Assembly (NCBI RefSeq): GCF_002863565.1 | Contig: NZ_PGUW01000024.1 | Coordinates: forward strand, 62,001-126,000 | Length of the DNA: 64,000 nt | Source of the DNA: Bacillus sp. V5-8f | GTDB lineage: Bacteria > Bacillota > Bacilli > Bacillales > DSM-1321 | Direction of reading: 5' to 3' | In this document: piece by piece, positions 8,720 to 18,141 of the stretch | How positions within the stretch are numbered: position 1 is the first letter of the stretch | How the letters are laid out: every line of letters starts with the position of its first letter | Made by a program: the position numbers and the translations under genes | Notes under the pieces: generated by a model | What the model was told of the DNA's origin: nothing | Database searches by the model: none | The model's input: the letters and a program-made list of their open reading frames with translations, nothing else

Positions 8720-9733
8720 GTGTTTACGGCTTTATTTGGCGCATTTGAATCAGGAATCATCTATGCCATCATGGCGCTTGGCGTGTATTTATCATTCAGG
8801 ATCCTCGACTTTCCTGATTTAACGGTTGACGGCAGCTTCGTAACCGGGGCAGCCGTTGCGGCCATATTAATTGTAAACGGGGTAAATCCATTTACAGCTA
8901 CGATTATTGCCACTGCAGCCGGTTTTGTCGCAGGATGTCTTACAGGCCTCATTCATACGATAGGGAAGATCAATGCGTTATTATCAGGGATATTGATGAT
9001 GATCGCCCTTTATTCGATTAACCTCCGGATCATGGGGAAATCGAATGTCCCTTTATTAAACACCGAATCGGTATTCACTCATGTTAGCGAATTCGGAAAT
9101 AAGTTCGGGATGGATTCAGTTCTTAATGGTGCCCTATCCGCAATTGGCCTGGGAGACAGTCTTCCACGTACGTGGGGCATCTTGCTTTTTATGCTGGTTG
9201 TTACCTTTTTAATTAAATTTCTTGTTGATGTTTTTCTCCGCACAGAAATTGGCTTAGCGTTAAGGGCGACTGGAGACAATCAAAGAATGATCAGAAGTTT
9301 TTCTGCCAATACGAATTTGATGATTGTACTGGGACTTGGTTTATCGAATGGACTAGTTGCACTTTCTGGCGCACTCATTGCCCAGCAAGGCGGTTTTGCA
9401 GATGTAGGTATGGGAATCGGGATGATTGTCATAGGGTTGGCCTCCGTTATTATCGGGGAGGCGCTGTTTGGCACGAGAACCCTCGCTATTGCAACTCTAG
9501 CGGTAATTGGCGGAAGCATTGTCTACCGCATTGTTGTCAGCCTTGCGCTCCGGATTGAATTCTTCGAACCAGGAGATGTAAAAGCGATTACCGCGATGAT
9601 CGTTCTGCTTGCCTTAGTTTTACCGCGTTTTATAGAAGGATATAAGGAGCGGAAACGCAGAGCCAGGAAGCTTGCTGAGCAAGTAAGGGCAGCGGAAGTT
9701 CCGGGAGAAAGGAAGGGTGAGACCCGTGCTTGA
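8720..9733 (+). CDS. ABC transporter permease (branched-chain/TrpY-like family)
   Basis: A 337-residue polytopic membrane protein, about eight hydrophobic segments, of the BPD_transp_2 permease class. Family-typical pieces are YLSFRILDFPDLTVDGSF near the N-terminus, GLALRATGDNQRMIRSF in the cytoplasmic coupling loop, and GLSNGLVALSGAL. The C-terminal 25 residues are highly charged and cytoplasmic. It starts with GTG after GGAAAGGA. The end overlaps the ATPase gene, which indicates translational coupling within the importer operon. Confidence 0.87.
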   Translation: MFTALFGAFESGIIYAIMALGVYLSFRILDFPDLTVDGSFVTGAAVAAILIVNGVNPFTATIIATAAGFVAGCLTGLIHTIGKINALLSGILMMIALYSINLRIMGKSNVPLLNTESVFTHVSEFGNKFGMDSVLNGALSAIGLGDSLPRTWGILLFMLVVTFLIKFLVDVFLRTEIGLALRATGDNQRMIRSFSANTNLMIVLGLGLSNGLVALSGALIAQQGGFADVGMGIGMIVIGLASVIIGEALFGTRTLAIATLAVIGGSIVYRIVVSLALRIEFFEPGDVKAITAMIVLLALVLPRFIEGYKERKRRARKLAEQVRAAEVPGERKGETRA

Positions 9734-10520
9734 GTTAAATAATATCCATAAAATCTTCAATGAGGGCACACCCGACGAGAAAATTGCATTAGACCATATT
9801 AACTTGCATTTGAAGCAGGGAGATTTCGTCACGGTTATAGGAAGTAACGGAGCCGGTAAATCAACACTTATGAATCTTGTGTCTGGCGTTCTCCAACCAG
9901 ATTTGGGAGAAGTGAAGATTGATTCAAAAAACGTCACGCAGCTTCCGGAATATAAACGTGCTAAAATGATTGGGCGGGTTTTCCAGGATCCCATGGCGGG
10001 CACGTCGCCTTCTATGACAATCGAGGAGAACTTGGCGATTGCCTATTCCCGCAATAAACGAAGAACATTACAACGGGGCGTAAATAAAAAGCGGAAAGAG
10101 TATTTCAGGGAAGTGCTAGAATCTCTTCATCTTGGCCTTGAAAACAGGCTTAATGCGAAAGTAGGGCTTCTTTCCGGAGGGGAAAGGCAGGCGCTTTCGT
10201 TGCTCATGGCCACATTTACAGAGCCTTCGATCCTTCTATTGGACGAACATACTGCTGCATTGGATCCATCGAGGGCGGAGCTGATTACATTGTTGACAAA
10301 GGAGATTGTCGAAAGGTACAGGCTGACCACGATTATGGTGACACATAATATGCAGCAGGCATTGGATTTAGGAAACAGGCTCATTATGATGGATAAAGGG
10401 CAGATCATCTTAGAGGTTGATGAAGACAAGAAAAAATCGTTAACGATAGAGAATTTGATGGAAGAATTCCAGCGTATTCGCGGCACACGGTTGGCCAATG
10501 ACCGGGCACTGTTAACGTAA
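9726..10520 (+). CDS. ABC transporter ATP-binding protein
   Basis: Nucleotide-binding subunit of the importer. Walker A GSNGAGKST, Q-loop VFQDPM, signature LSGGERQ, Walker B ILLLDEHTAALD and switch histidine in THN are all intact. Two GTG starts are possible: 9717 and 9726. I choose 9726 (264 residues) because GGAAGG lies 9 bases before it and it gives the usual MLELNNIHK-type beginning; 9717 would add three residues. Either way the gene overlaps the end of the permease gene. A terminator follows, closing the operon. Confidence 0.88.
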   Translation: MLELNNIHKIFNEGTPDEKIALDHINLHLKQGDFVTVIGSNGAGKSTLMNLVSGVLQPDLGEVKIDSKNVTQLPEYKRAKMIGRVFQDPMAGTSPSMTIEENLAIAYSRNKRRTLQRGVNKKRKEYFREVLESLHLGLENRLNAKVGLLSGGERQALSLLMATFTEPSILLLDEHTAALDPSRAELITLLTKEIVERYRLTTIMVTHNMQQALDLGNRLIMMDKGQIILEVDEDKKKSLTIENLMEEFQRIRGTRLANDRALLT

Positions 10521-10534
10521 AGTAGAACACAGAG

Positions 10535-10570
10535 AGGACCATCCTTTTCATGGGTAATGGTCCTTTTTTT
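10535..10570 (+). terminator. Terminator of the ABC importer operon
   Basis: AGGACCAT / ATGGTCCT arms with a 14-base loop followed by T7. Confidence 0.88.
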
Positions 10571-10596
10571 GTCGTATAGCGTGATACAAGGTAGGC

Positions 10597-12753
10597 TTAT
10601 AGCTTTTGGGGCGTAGGAGCCCAAATGATTTGTAATTCGTCACCTGAAGATATCGGCTTATCAAAACTTGTTTCTTTATTATTATTGATAAGCACAAATT
10701 GGCCGCTGGATGAACTCGGAATCTCTACCTCTGCAACTCTAAAAACATCCTGGAAGATAAATGGTTCCATTTTATATTGCACAAATGTTAAGACCTCATG
10801 GTTGCGGACCGGCTCTTTTTCTCCTATGAGCTTATCGCCCCGGTAAAATTCAGAAAGACTTTTAGATAAGATAATCCTTTTCCCATTGAATTTGACGGCG
10901 ATCGAATAATTGGTGCGGACCTTGAGTGCATTTGCAAGAGTAGACACATTAGGAAGTGAGGGTGGAACGACCTTAATTTCGTCACCATCGTCACACGAAT
11001 TTGAAGGCCTTACTTGCCGGCCATTTTTTTCAATCCGACCAGAAAAGTCATTGAGTTGCCTGTTTTTTTTGTTGATCTGAATTTCAAATGGCTGGACATA
11101 AGAAAGAAAATGCTCTAAAGAGAGATAACTCAGCACATCAGCAATTGTCTGGGGCAACGTGCACATAATTTCATCTCGGTCTTCTATAAATGCATCGCCG
11201 TTTGTAATGGTTCCATTTTTTACAATGTGTGCTTTTATAGTATGCTTTTCCCCATTAATGGTGATTGTTTTTTCTGGAATGCTATCAATTAAATCCTGGA
11301 TACGAACAACGGATGATGACCCGTCTTCGCCTTTTAAAGCGATGATTTCATCTCCATTATGTACCTTGTCTCCCAAAGATGCCTCCAACCCATTCAGAAG
11401 CAACTGCGGTTTTTGTCCATGCAAACCTGGAATGGTAATGTTCTGTCCATTTAGGTTCACCATTATCGCCATACCTGGTTTTCCATGTAGTCCCGCAAGC
11501 TTGATGCCGGCAGTTAATAGGCAGTCCCCCACCGTCAACTTCTTCATGTCGAACAGCCGGACAGCCTGCCCGTTTACACTAACACTCATATATTGGATGG
11601 GATTTTTATGAGCAGCAATAGCAATACCGATCGGGGTCACAAGCTCCGGTCCTTTTGCCAATGTATCCGCCAAAGTAAGGTTTTGAATTGCGTCCAGGCC
11701 CCTGATGGCTACCCTGTTTTCTTGCAGGCCAAGCCTTTCCGCAAGCATTACAGGAATTTCCGGAGTTAAGCTGCCGCCACCAACTAGCATAACAGCCCTG
11801 GGGGATTTGTCGCTGTTCAATGACAATATCTCCGCGCAAATGGCATCAGCCAGCCTCTTAAGGGATGGGGAAATTTTATTTGCGATTTCATCCCTTGTCA
11901 TTACTGTTTCAAACCCAAGAATATCCGTCACTGTTATTTCTTCCTGTTCTCCCAGCTGCCTTTTTGCCTGTTCAGCAAGTGGAAAGTCGATCAGAAATTG
12001 ATCGCTTAACGCTTCTGTTATTTCATCTCCTGCAACAGGCACCATTCCGTAAGCAATAACGGTACCGGAATCTGTAATTGCAATATCGGATGTGCCGGCC
12101 CCAATATCCACCAGGGCGACATTCAATCTTCTCATCGAATGGGGGATCAGGACATTTATAGCGGCGATCGGTTCAAGTGTTAGTGCCTGCATTTCAAGGC
12201 CTGCACGCTTTAATGCCGAAACCAGGGACTCTACAACTACCTTTGGGAGAAAGGTAGCTATGATTTCAATCGTAGCCTCATCGCCGCTCTGGTCAATTAA
12301 ACTACCAATTTCCTGGCCATCAAGCCTGTAATATAGGACAGAATAACCCACACAATAATAATTGTACCCACCATTGGTGACATTCTTTTCAGACACCTTC
12401 GCCTGTGCCTGCTGGACTGCGCCTAACTCCAAATGAAGGATGTCTTCATGCTGCATCATTGGTTTGCCTTTAATGTCTTGTGCAATTTGGGCGCGCTCTG
12501 TCTTAAGTGCTCTGCCTGCTGCCGCTACACATACTTTTTCTAAGGGGCCATATTTCTTCTCGAGTGCTGCTTTTATTTCCTGGATAACTTTTGATACTGC
12601 AATGACATCGTGGATCTGCCCGTCCAGCATGGCACGTTCGGTATGTTCTTTTGAAATAATATCTTTCACAAAATAATTTTCATCCTGTTTCTGAATAATA
12701 ATTCCCACAACGGAACGCGTACCAATATCCAGGGCAAAAATCTGTTCCTGCAC
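10597..12753 (-). CDS. FtsA/PilM-like actin-fold protein with repeat-rich C-terminus
   Basis: A 718-residue protein. Residues 1 to about 385 are an actin-like ATPase domain of the FtsA/PilM type: ALDIGTRSVVG (phosphate 1), LVDIGAGTSDIAI (phosphate 2, about 215-228) and LVGGGSLTP (adenosine motif, about 323). Residues about 390-718 are beta-rich and show at least six segments of 30-45 residues ending in GD(E/K)(I/L)-like turns (HNGDEI, EDRDEI, DDGDEI, YRGDKL, SSGDEL), resembling beta-grasp units. No membrane-targeting amphipathic tail like that of FtsA is seen. Start: GTG at 12753 after GAAGGTG; the GTG at 12762 lies inside that site. Conserved in related bacilli; function unknown to me. Confidence 0.75.
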   Translation of the reverse strand: MQEQIFALDIGTRSVVGIIIQKQDENYFVKDIISKEHTERAMLDGQIHDVIAVSKVIQEIKAALEKKYGPLEKVCVAAAGRALKTERAQIAQDIKGKPMMQHEDILHLELGAVQQAQAKVSEKNVTNGGYNYYCVGYSVLYYRLDGQEIGSLIDQSGDEATIEIIATFLPKVVVESLVSALKRAGLEMQALTLEPIAAINVLIPHSMRRLNVALVDIGAGTSDIAITDSGTVIAYGMVPVAGDEITEALSDQFLIDFPLAEQAKRQLGEQEEITVTDILGFETVMTRDEIANKISPSLKRLADAICAEILSLNSDKSPRAVMLVGGGSLTPEIPVMLAERLGLQENRVAIRGLDAIQNLTLADTLAKGPELVTPIGIAIAAHKNPIQYMSVSVNGQAVRLFDMKKLTVGDCLLTAGIKLAGLHGKPGMAIMVNLNGQNITIPGLHGQKPQLLLNGLEASLGDKVHNGDEIIALKGEDGSSSVVRIQDLIDSIPEKTITINGEKHTIKAHIVKNGTITNGDAFIEDRDEIMCTLPQTIADVLSYLSLEHFLSYVQPFEIQINKKNRQLNDFSGRIEKNGRQVRPSNSCDDGDEIKVVPPSLPNVSTLANALKVRTNYSIAVKFNGKRIILSKSLSEFYRGDKLIGEKEPVRNHEVLTFVQYKMEPFIFQDVFRVAEVEIPSSSSGQFVLINNNKETSFDKPISSGDELQIIWAPTPQKL

Positions 12754-12823
12754 GACAAACACCTTCTTTATTGGGTAATTTACTTTAGCGCTTAAAAGCG
12801 TTTAATTATTAAAGAAAAAAGTA

Positions 12824-12852
12824 GTGACAATGTTCTGACTTTGCTTTATAAT
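12824..12852 (+). promoter_or_regulatory. Sigma-A promoter for aroA
   Basis: GTGACA, 17-base spacer, TATAAT. It lies about 150 bases before the aroA start, so the leader is long. Confidence 0.7.
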
Positions 12853-12999
12853 AACCCTAAATAATATGAAATGTAACATACTTTTTTCATTGGTCCAAGC
12901 CGTCGGTGTTGAATGATCAAATGTTGTCACAATGGGAAGCAGTTGTAAATCATGATATATAGGCCGGCCGTATCTTTAAAAGCGAAAGGAAGGATGGCA

Positions 13000-14076
13000 A
13001 TGAGTAACTTAGAACTAGATGCCCTACGAGCAGAATTGGATGATATTAATCTTGATTTATTACATCTTATTAACAAGCGAGCCGAACTTGTACAGGAAAT
13101 TGGGCGTGTAAAGGAAAAACAAGGTGTAAACCGATATGACCCGGTCCGGGAAAGAAAAATGCTTGAGTTAATTGAAGCCAATAATGAAGGACCGCTTGAT
13201 ATTGCGTCGGTTAAGCATATTTTTAAAGAAATCTTCAAGCTTGGACTGGATTTGCAAGAGGATGACCACAAAAAGGCGCTGCTAGTTTCCAGAAAGAAAA
13301 AGCCGGAAGACACAGTTATTAATGTCAAGGGTGAACTGATTGGAAACGGCGTGCCTAGCTTTGTATTTGGTCCTTGCGCTGTGGAATCTTATGAACAAGT
13401 CGCATCAGTAGCGGAGGTTGTTAAGAACAAAGGCCTGAAACTATTGCGCGGCGGAGCTTATAAACCTCGTACTTCCCCTTATGATTTCCAGGGTCTCGGC
13501 GTAGAAGGTTTGAAAATCTTAAAACGTGTGGCTGATGAATACGGCCTAGGCGTAATCAGTGAAATTGTAAGCCCTAATGATATTGAAACGGCTGTTGATT
13601 ACATTGATGTTATTCAGATCGGTGCAAGAAACATGCAGAACTTTGAGTTGCTTAAAGCAGCAGGTGCTGTAAATAAGCCGGTTCTTCTAAAGCGTGGCTT
13701 GGCTGCGACAATCGACGAATTCATCAATGCTGCGGAATACATCATGTCACAAGGTAATGGCAATATCATCCTTTGTGAAAGAGGGATCAGGACATACGAG
13801 CGTGCAACTCGAAACACCCTCGATATTTCAGCGGTTCCTATTTTAAAGCAGGAAACGCATTTGCCAGTACTCGTTGATGTAACCCATTCTACAGGAAGAC
13901 GCGATCTACTTCTGCCTACCGCTAAAGCGGCTTTGGCAATTGGTGCTGACGGCGTAATGGCTGAGGTTCATCCAGATCCATCTGTCGCTTTATCTGATTC
14001 CGCCCAGCAAATGGACTTTAACCAGTTTGATGAGTTCTTCTCAGAAATCAAGAAACAGAACTGGGTTACTGTTTGA
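13000..14076 (+). CDS. aroA: Bifunctional chorismate mutase / 3-deoxy-7-phosphoheptulonate synthase
   Basis: Entry enzyme of aromatic amino acid synthesis (DAHP synthase, joining PEP and erythrose 4-phosphate), called aroA or aroG in Bacillus. Residues 1-90 are the AroQ chorismate mutase helix bundle ([19 protein letters not shown]), which serves as an allosteric sensor. Residues about 100-358 are the DAHP synthase barrel with [25 protein letters not shown] and [12 protein letters not shown]. The ATG at 13000 is chosen because GGAAGG ends 6 bases before it and the 358-residue product has the B. subtilis length; the ATG at 12994 is too close to the ribosome binding site. It is followed by a terminator, then ccpA. 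Confidence 0.95.
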   Translation: MSNLELDALRAELDDINLDLLHLINKRAELVQEIGRVKEKQGVNRYDPVRERKMLELIEANNEGPLDIASVKHIFKEIFKLGLDLQEDDHKKALLVSRKKKPEDTVINVKGELIGNGVPSFVFGPCAVESYEQVASVAEVVKNKGLKLLRGGAYKPRTSPYDFQGLGVEGLKILKRVADEYGLGVISEIVSPNDIETAVDYIDVIQIGARNMQNFELLKAAGAVNKPVLLKRGLAATIDEFINAAEYIMSQGNGNIILCERGIRTYERATRNTLDISAVPILKQETHLPVLVDVTHSTGRRDLLLPTAKAALAIGADGVMAEVHPDPSVALSDSAQQMDFNQFDEFFSEIKKQNWVTV

Positions 14077-14110
14077 TGTAACAGTTTGTTGCTATACTGC
14101 CTGGCAATAT

Positions 14111-14145
14111 ATCAGCCTCTTGCATATGCGGGAGGCTGATTTTTT
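14111..14145 (+). terminator. Terminator of aroA
   Basis: ATCAGCCTC / GAGGCTGAT stem with a 12-base loop and T6. Confidence 0.88.
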
Positions 14146-14196
14146 GTTTTTTAAGTAGATTAAAGGTCGAAATTGGGTTAAAAAAAGACTCATACA

Positions 14197-14225
14197 TTGC
14201 AGTAAAACAGTTACTATCGTATGAT
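14197..14225 (+). promoter_or_regulatory. Probable ccpA promoter
   Basis: TTGCAG, 17-base spacer, TATGAT, about 185 bases upstream of ccpA. The 335-base aroA-ccpA gap also holds the aroA terminator, an inverted repeat GTTCA-AAAG-TGAAC (14291-14304) and a second possible promoter, TTGAAA (14347) with TTATAT 18 bases on. Confidence 0.6.
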
Positions 14226-14411
14226 ATTATACATAAAAATGTGTTTTCTCGGACCAATAGGCGATTATGTGTCCTTTTCTGTTTGCAATTGTTCAAAAGT
14301 GAACATACCTACCTTGATGATTTTGCCCGGATTCCTGGGAACAGGATTGAAAAGAACAGAAATAATCATATTATATTAAGGGAAAAATACAAGATATGAA
14401 GGAGTGGTAAA

Positions 14412-15413
14412 ATGAATAATATAACGATTTATGATGTGGCCCGTGAAGCTAATGTTTCAATGGCCACCGTTTCCCGTGTCGTCAACGGGAACCCGAACGT
14501 AAAACCTGCCACTAGAAAAAAAGTGTTAGAGGTCATCGAGCGATTAGGGTATCGGCCAAATGCCGTGGCTAGAGGGCTTGCGAGCAAAAAAACAACGACT
14601 GTGGGTGTGATAATCCCTGATATTTCCAGTATTTTTTATGCGGAGCTTGCCAGGGGAATTGAAGATATTGCCACGATGTACAAATATAATATTATCTTAA
14701 GCAATTCGGATGAAAACCAAGAAAAAGAGTTTCATTTATTGAATACAATGCTCGGTAAACAGGTTGATGGAATTGTGTTTATGGGTTCGAATATTACGGA
14801 AGAGCATGTGCTGGAGTTCCAAAAATCCCCGGTACCAATCGTGTTAGCAGGATCTGTTGAAGACACCGGCCAAGTACCGGCGGTAAATATCGACTATGAA
14901 GCAGCAGCATATGACGCAGTAAATGCTTTTGCAGAGCAGGGCCATCGCAATATCGCCTGTGTAATAGGAAGCCTGTCTGAACCGATTAACCAGAAAAAGC
15001 TTGCCGGTTATAGAAGAGGGCTCGAAAGTACAGGTATGCAGTTTAATGATTCATATGTAGTGGAAGGGGACTATACATATGACTCAGGAATTGAATCATT
15101 TGAAAAGTTGGTTGAAGCAGTTGAAAGGCCGACTGCTATCATAGCTGGCGCCGATGAAATGGCTTTGGGGATTGTACATGCTGCACAGGATAAGGGCTAT
15201 CACGTCCCGGATGATTTTGAGGTAATAAGCTTTGATAATACGAGGCTGACGTTGATGGTTCGCCCTCAAATTACAACTATTGTCCAGCCGCTTTATGACA
15301 TTGGCGCCGTAGCCATGAGATTGCTGACAAAATTAATGAATAAAGAGGCAGTGGAGGGCCAGGAACAGGTCGTTCTGCCGCACCGTATTGAAAAGCGCCA
15401 ATCCACAAAATAA
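14412..15413 (+). CDS. ccpA: Catabolite control protein A
   Basis: LacI/GalR-family global regulator of carbon catabolism; with HPr(Ser-P) it binds cre sites to repress (e.g. acsA) or activate (e.g. ackA) genes. The N-terminal helix-turn-helix and hinge run from [20 protein letters not shown] to about residue 60 ([15 protein letters not shown]). The periplasmic-binding-type core follows with [16 protein letters not shown] and ends in [13 protein letters not shown]. Its 333 residues match the B. subtilis protein almost exactly. GGAGTGG precedes the start. Position after aroA and beside acuCBA is the ancestral Bacillus arrangement. Confidence 0.97.
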   Translation: MNNITIYDVAREANVSMATVSRVVNGNPNVKPATRKKVLEVIERLGYRPNAVARGLASKKTTTVGVIIPDISSIFYAELARGIEDIATMYKYNIILSNSDENQEKEFHLLNTMLGKQVDGIVFMGSNITEEHVLEFQKSPVPIVLAGSVEDTGQVPAVNIDYEAAAYDAVNAFAEQGHRNIACVIGSLSEPINQKKLAGYRRGLESTGMQFNDSYVVEGDYTYDSGIESFEKLVEAVERPTAIIAGADEMALGIVHAAQDKGYHVPDDFEVISFDNTRLTLMVRPQITTIVQPLYDIGAVAMRLLTKLMNKEAVEGQEQVVLPHRIEKRQSTK

Positions 15414-15416
15414 AAA

Positions 15417-15438
15417 AACGTCCCGGAGGGCGTTTTTT
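15417..15438. terminator. Bidirectional terminator between ccpA and acuC
   Basis: AACGTCC-CGGA-GGGCGTT hairpin with an A-run before and a T-run after; it serves both convergent genes. Confidence 0.88.
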
Positions 15439-15440
15439 TA

Positions 15441-16631
15441 TTAATCTAAAACAATTCCGTTTGTTGTGGATGTTTTACGGCTGGACCTGATAGGGTACAG
15501 CGCTTTTTCAAGCGTTTGCTTGTTTTTTTCCGTGATTTCCGATTTGCGAGGGATTGGCTGGTAAATCCCTTCATGGTCTTCCCATTCGTAAGGAAGGGTG
15601 ACAGGGGATTCCGGCTGCCATTTTTCAATCCATTCTGCAGGCATTGGGCCTGAGTTGTTTTTATTTTCTGTCATTTCAAGCCAAATCATAGACCAAGCCC
15701 TCGGCACGACCCGCCAGATATCATATCCTCCGCCCCCTACCGCTATCCAGCGGCCCTCACAGTACTTATGGGCCATTTCATGGGCAAGCTTTGGTATTTC
15801 TTTATATATCCTCATTGTGGAGGATAGGTGTGTCAACGGGTCGTAATAATGAGAGTCTGCACCGTTTTGGGTCATAATGACATCCGGTTTGAAAAACTCT
15901 GCCACCTCCCGAAAGGCGGTAGTATATGCTTCAAGCCAGGACTCGTCCTCTGTAAAAGCGTCCACTGGTATGTTGAAAGAATAGCCATAACCTTTACCCT
16001 GGCCCCGTTCATTAATATTGCCGGTACCCGGGAATAAGTATCTGCCTGTTTCGTGAATGGATAAAGTGCAGACATTTGGATCGTCGTAAAATGACCATTG
16101 CACCCCATCGCCATGGTGGGCATCGGTATCAACATAGAGCACTCTTGCGTTATATTTCTTCTGGATGTACTTTATGGCGACGGAGCTGTCATTATAAATG
16201 CAGAAGCCGGATGCCTTTCCCCTGAAACCATGGTGGAGTCCGCCACCAAGGCTGAGGGCATGTCTGGCTTGCCCGGTCATAACCTGGTCAACTGCAACTA
16301 ATGTTCCGCCCACCAGTAGGCTGCTAGCCTCATGCATATTCGGAAAAATCGGAGTATCCTCTGTACCAAGGCCGAAGCCATCTCCCTTTTCCGCGGAAAG
16401 CGTTCCTTTTCCTGCAAGTTTGACAGCGTTTACATAGGACGGGTCATGAACCAACTGTAATTCTTCATCTGTTGCCATCCTTGGGGCAATTATATCCTCG
16501 TCTTTGATTGCATGGTGTTTTTTTAACAGGTCCAGAGTTAAGGTTAGCCTCTTTTGGTTGAATGGGTGCTTGTCATTGAACTTATATGATAATAGTTCAT
16601 TAGAGTAAACAAACACAGCATTTTTAATCAT
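15441..16631 (-). CDS. acuC: Acetoin utilization protein / protein deacetylase AcuC
   Basis: Class I histone-deacetylase-fold enzyme that removes acetyl groups from AcsA and so reactivates it. Zinc and catalytic motifs are present: SLGGGLHHGF, the metal-binding DTDAHHGDGV, QNGADSHYYDPL and the AVGGGGYD loop. The start at 16631 gives 396 residues and an ATGA overlap with the acuB stop codon, so translation is coupled. The frame extends nine codons further upstream into acuB but that ATG lies deep in acuB. Third gene of acuABC, read towards the ccpA terminator. Confidence 0.93.
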   Translation of the reverse strand: MIKNAVFVYSNELLSYKFNDKHPFNQKRLTLTLDLLKKHHAIKDEDIIAPRMATDEELQLVHDPSYVNAVKLAGKGTLSAEKGDGFGLGTEDTPIFPNMHEASSLLVGGTLVAVDQVMTGQARHALSLGGGLHHGFRGKASGFCIYNDSSVAIKYIQKKYNARVLYVDTDAHHGDGVQWSFYDDPNVCTLSIHETGRYLFPGTGNINERGQGKGYGYSFNIPVDAFTEDESWLEAYTTAFREVAEFFKPDVIMTQNGADSHYYDPLTHLSSTMRIYKEIPKLAHEMAHKYCEGRWIAVGGGGYDIWRVVPRAWSMIWLEMTENKNNSGPMPAEWIEKWQPESPVTLPYEWEDHEGIYQPIPRKSEITEKNKQTLEKALYPIRSSRKTSTTNGIVLD

Positions 16632-17275
16632 GAGGAGGCCCCCGGTAAGCTTGGCCATAAAACGGTATAGCCCTCATTCTTTAAATCCTCCACCACCATA
16701 AATGGATTCATTGTTTGTACGCGCAGGACAAGGACTTTATGTGCTTCGTCATCTTTATAGGGATATATGAGAACGCTCAGGATATTCGCTTTTCGTTTTT
16801 TGAGGATACCTGATACATCATGAAGCATTCCAGCTTTATTAGGGACTTTTACTTCTAATTGGGAGCCTGGCTGATGGGCACCTGTCATTTCAACATAACA
16901 ATGGAGCAGATCCGTACCGGTGATGATGCCTACTAATCTATTTTCTTTTACGATGGGCAGGCAGCTTATATGATTCTCATAAAAGACGGAAGCAGCTTCT
17001 TCTACAAAGTCGAGTGGGTGGGCGGTTATTACATTGGTTTTCATGATCATGCCTACTGGCTTTTGTAAATCGCCCTTGAACTCCTCTGTGCGGAATATGG
17101 AGGGGGTTGCTTCCCTGATATCTCGATCGCTAACCAAACCGACAAGGCTTGAGTGTTCATCCACAATCGGAATATGTCGAATCCGTTTCTCCTTGATTAA
17201 CTTGACGGCAGTAAGGATTGTATCGGTTTCGGTCAAAGTAGTAACATCCGTGGCCATGATTTCCTCAATGATCAT
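16628..17275 (-). CDS. acuB: AcuB, CBS/ACT domain regulatory protein
   Basis: A 215-residue protein: two CBS motifs (about residues 5-60 and 78-130; e.g. RHIPIVDEHSSLVGLVSDRD, CLPIVKENRLVGIITGTDLL) followed by an ACT domain (VKVPNKAGMLHDVSGILKKR). CBS pairs usually bind adenine nucleotides. AcuB is part of the acetoin/acetate utilization locus but its biochemical role is not settled. Start ATG follows GAGGAGGAAT. It lies 24 bases after acuA and overlaps acuC by four bases. Confidence 0.93.
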   Translation of the reverse strand: MIIEEIMATDVTTLTETDTILTAVKLIKEKRIRHIPIVDEHSSLVGLVSDRDIREATPSIFRTEEFKGDLQKPVGMIMKTNVITAHPLDFVEEAASVFYENHISCLPIVKENRLVGIITGTDLLHCYVEMTGAHQPGSQLEVKVPNKAGMLHDVSGILKKRKANILSVLIYPYKDDEAHKVLVLRVQTMNPFMVVEDLKNEGYTVLWPSLPGASS

Positions 17276-17299
17276 ATCTATTCCTCCTCTTATTACCCG

Positions 17300-17932
17300 T
17301 CAATACATAAACCGATTCATAAATCGAAGACGGTCGAATAGCTGTACGGATTCGGGCGGAACTCTTGCACCGATCCTTGCCATAAGGCAATTGGCGGGAT
17401 GTGAACAAATTTCCGGATCGTCTGTTGCGTAGTATACAAGACCGCCGGCATTCATCATTTTCTCCATGACCTTGCGATAATCCCAAACATTCAGGCCTGT
17501 CCCTTTCAGGTCCCAGTGCCAATAATATTCAGTTGTGATGATGATGTAATCCTCCATCGCATCGTCCATCATGGATACTATGAGTAGGTTTTTCCCCACT
17601 TTGGCACCGCGGAACTCCGGTATCACCTCAATCGCACCCAATTCAATTAAGTCATGCATTTCAATTTCAGACCATCTCTCCAACGGGTCAGGATATAAAA
17701 AAGTTACGTAACCCACAATTGTATCTTTATGCCTCGCAATGATAATCCTTCCCTCAGGGAGATCAGCAATGCCAATAAGTGCCTCATGCTGCTGCTTTGG
17801 CGGGCGAAATGCCACCAAATCATGATGGAACTCATATGAACCGAGTTTTTCGGCAGTAACGGGTCCTTCAATGATCAAGGTCCCATTTACCGTCTTTAAT
17901 TCTTTCGCATTGTAAGTCTTCTTATGCTCCAT
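17300..17932 (-). CDS. acuA: Acetyltransferase AcuA
   Basis: GNAT-family acetyltransferase that inactivates acetyl-CoA synthetase AcsA by acetylating its active-site lysine. The acetyl-CoA binding motif is GAIEVIPEFRGAKVGKNLL (R-x-x-x-x-G-K loop). The product from the ATG at 17932 has 210 residues, equal to B. subtilis AcuA; GGTGGTGAAGG precedes that start. The frame is open 24 codons upstream but that part is not family-like. A TATAAT on the minus strand (17965-17970) is a candidate -10, with a poor -35. Divergent from acsA, whose product it modifies. Confidence 0.94.
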   Translation of the reverse strand: MEHKKTYNAKELKTVNGTLIIEGPVTAEKLGSYEFHHDLVAFRPPKQQHEALIGIADLPEGRIIIARHKDTIVGYVTFLYPDPLERWSEIEMHDLIELGAIEVIPEFRGAKVGKNLLIVSMMDDAMEDYIIITTEYYWHWDLKGTGLNVWDYRKVMEKMMNAGGLVYYATDDPEICSHPANCLMARIGARVPPESVQLFDRLRFMNRFMY

Positions 17933-18076
17933 TCCTTCACCACCTATATCAGTAGTCCTTTCCATTATACATAAAAAGGGTGAATGAATATTTAAAAATT
18001 TCATGTCTTTTTCTTTTTCATTCTATATTTCGACATTCGTTTATTATCTTAGAATACGGGTATAATTTTTTTAAAA

Positions 18077-18105
18077 TTGAGAAAATGAAACAGGTGTAAT
18101 ATAAT
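18077..18105 (+). promoter_or_regulatory. Sigma-A promoter of acsA
   Basis: TTGAGA, 17-base spacer, perfect TATAAT. Transcription should start near 18112, placing the cre about 37-50 bases into the transcript. Confidence 0.8.
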
Positions 18106-18141
18106 GAGGGTGTAAAGTCGAAATAAGGGGGAGTATGTGAC

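Noticed and set aside
11159..11611. 150-codon plus-strand ORF inside the FtsA/PilM-like gene
   Set aside because: Antisense shadow with no ribosome binding site; the minus-strand frame is continuous over 718 codons.
12790..12810. CGCTTAAAAGCG palindrome upstream of aroA as a cre or operator
   Set aside because: It lacks the TG...CA ends of cre and lies upstream of a good sigma-A promoter; no regulator could be named.
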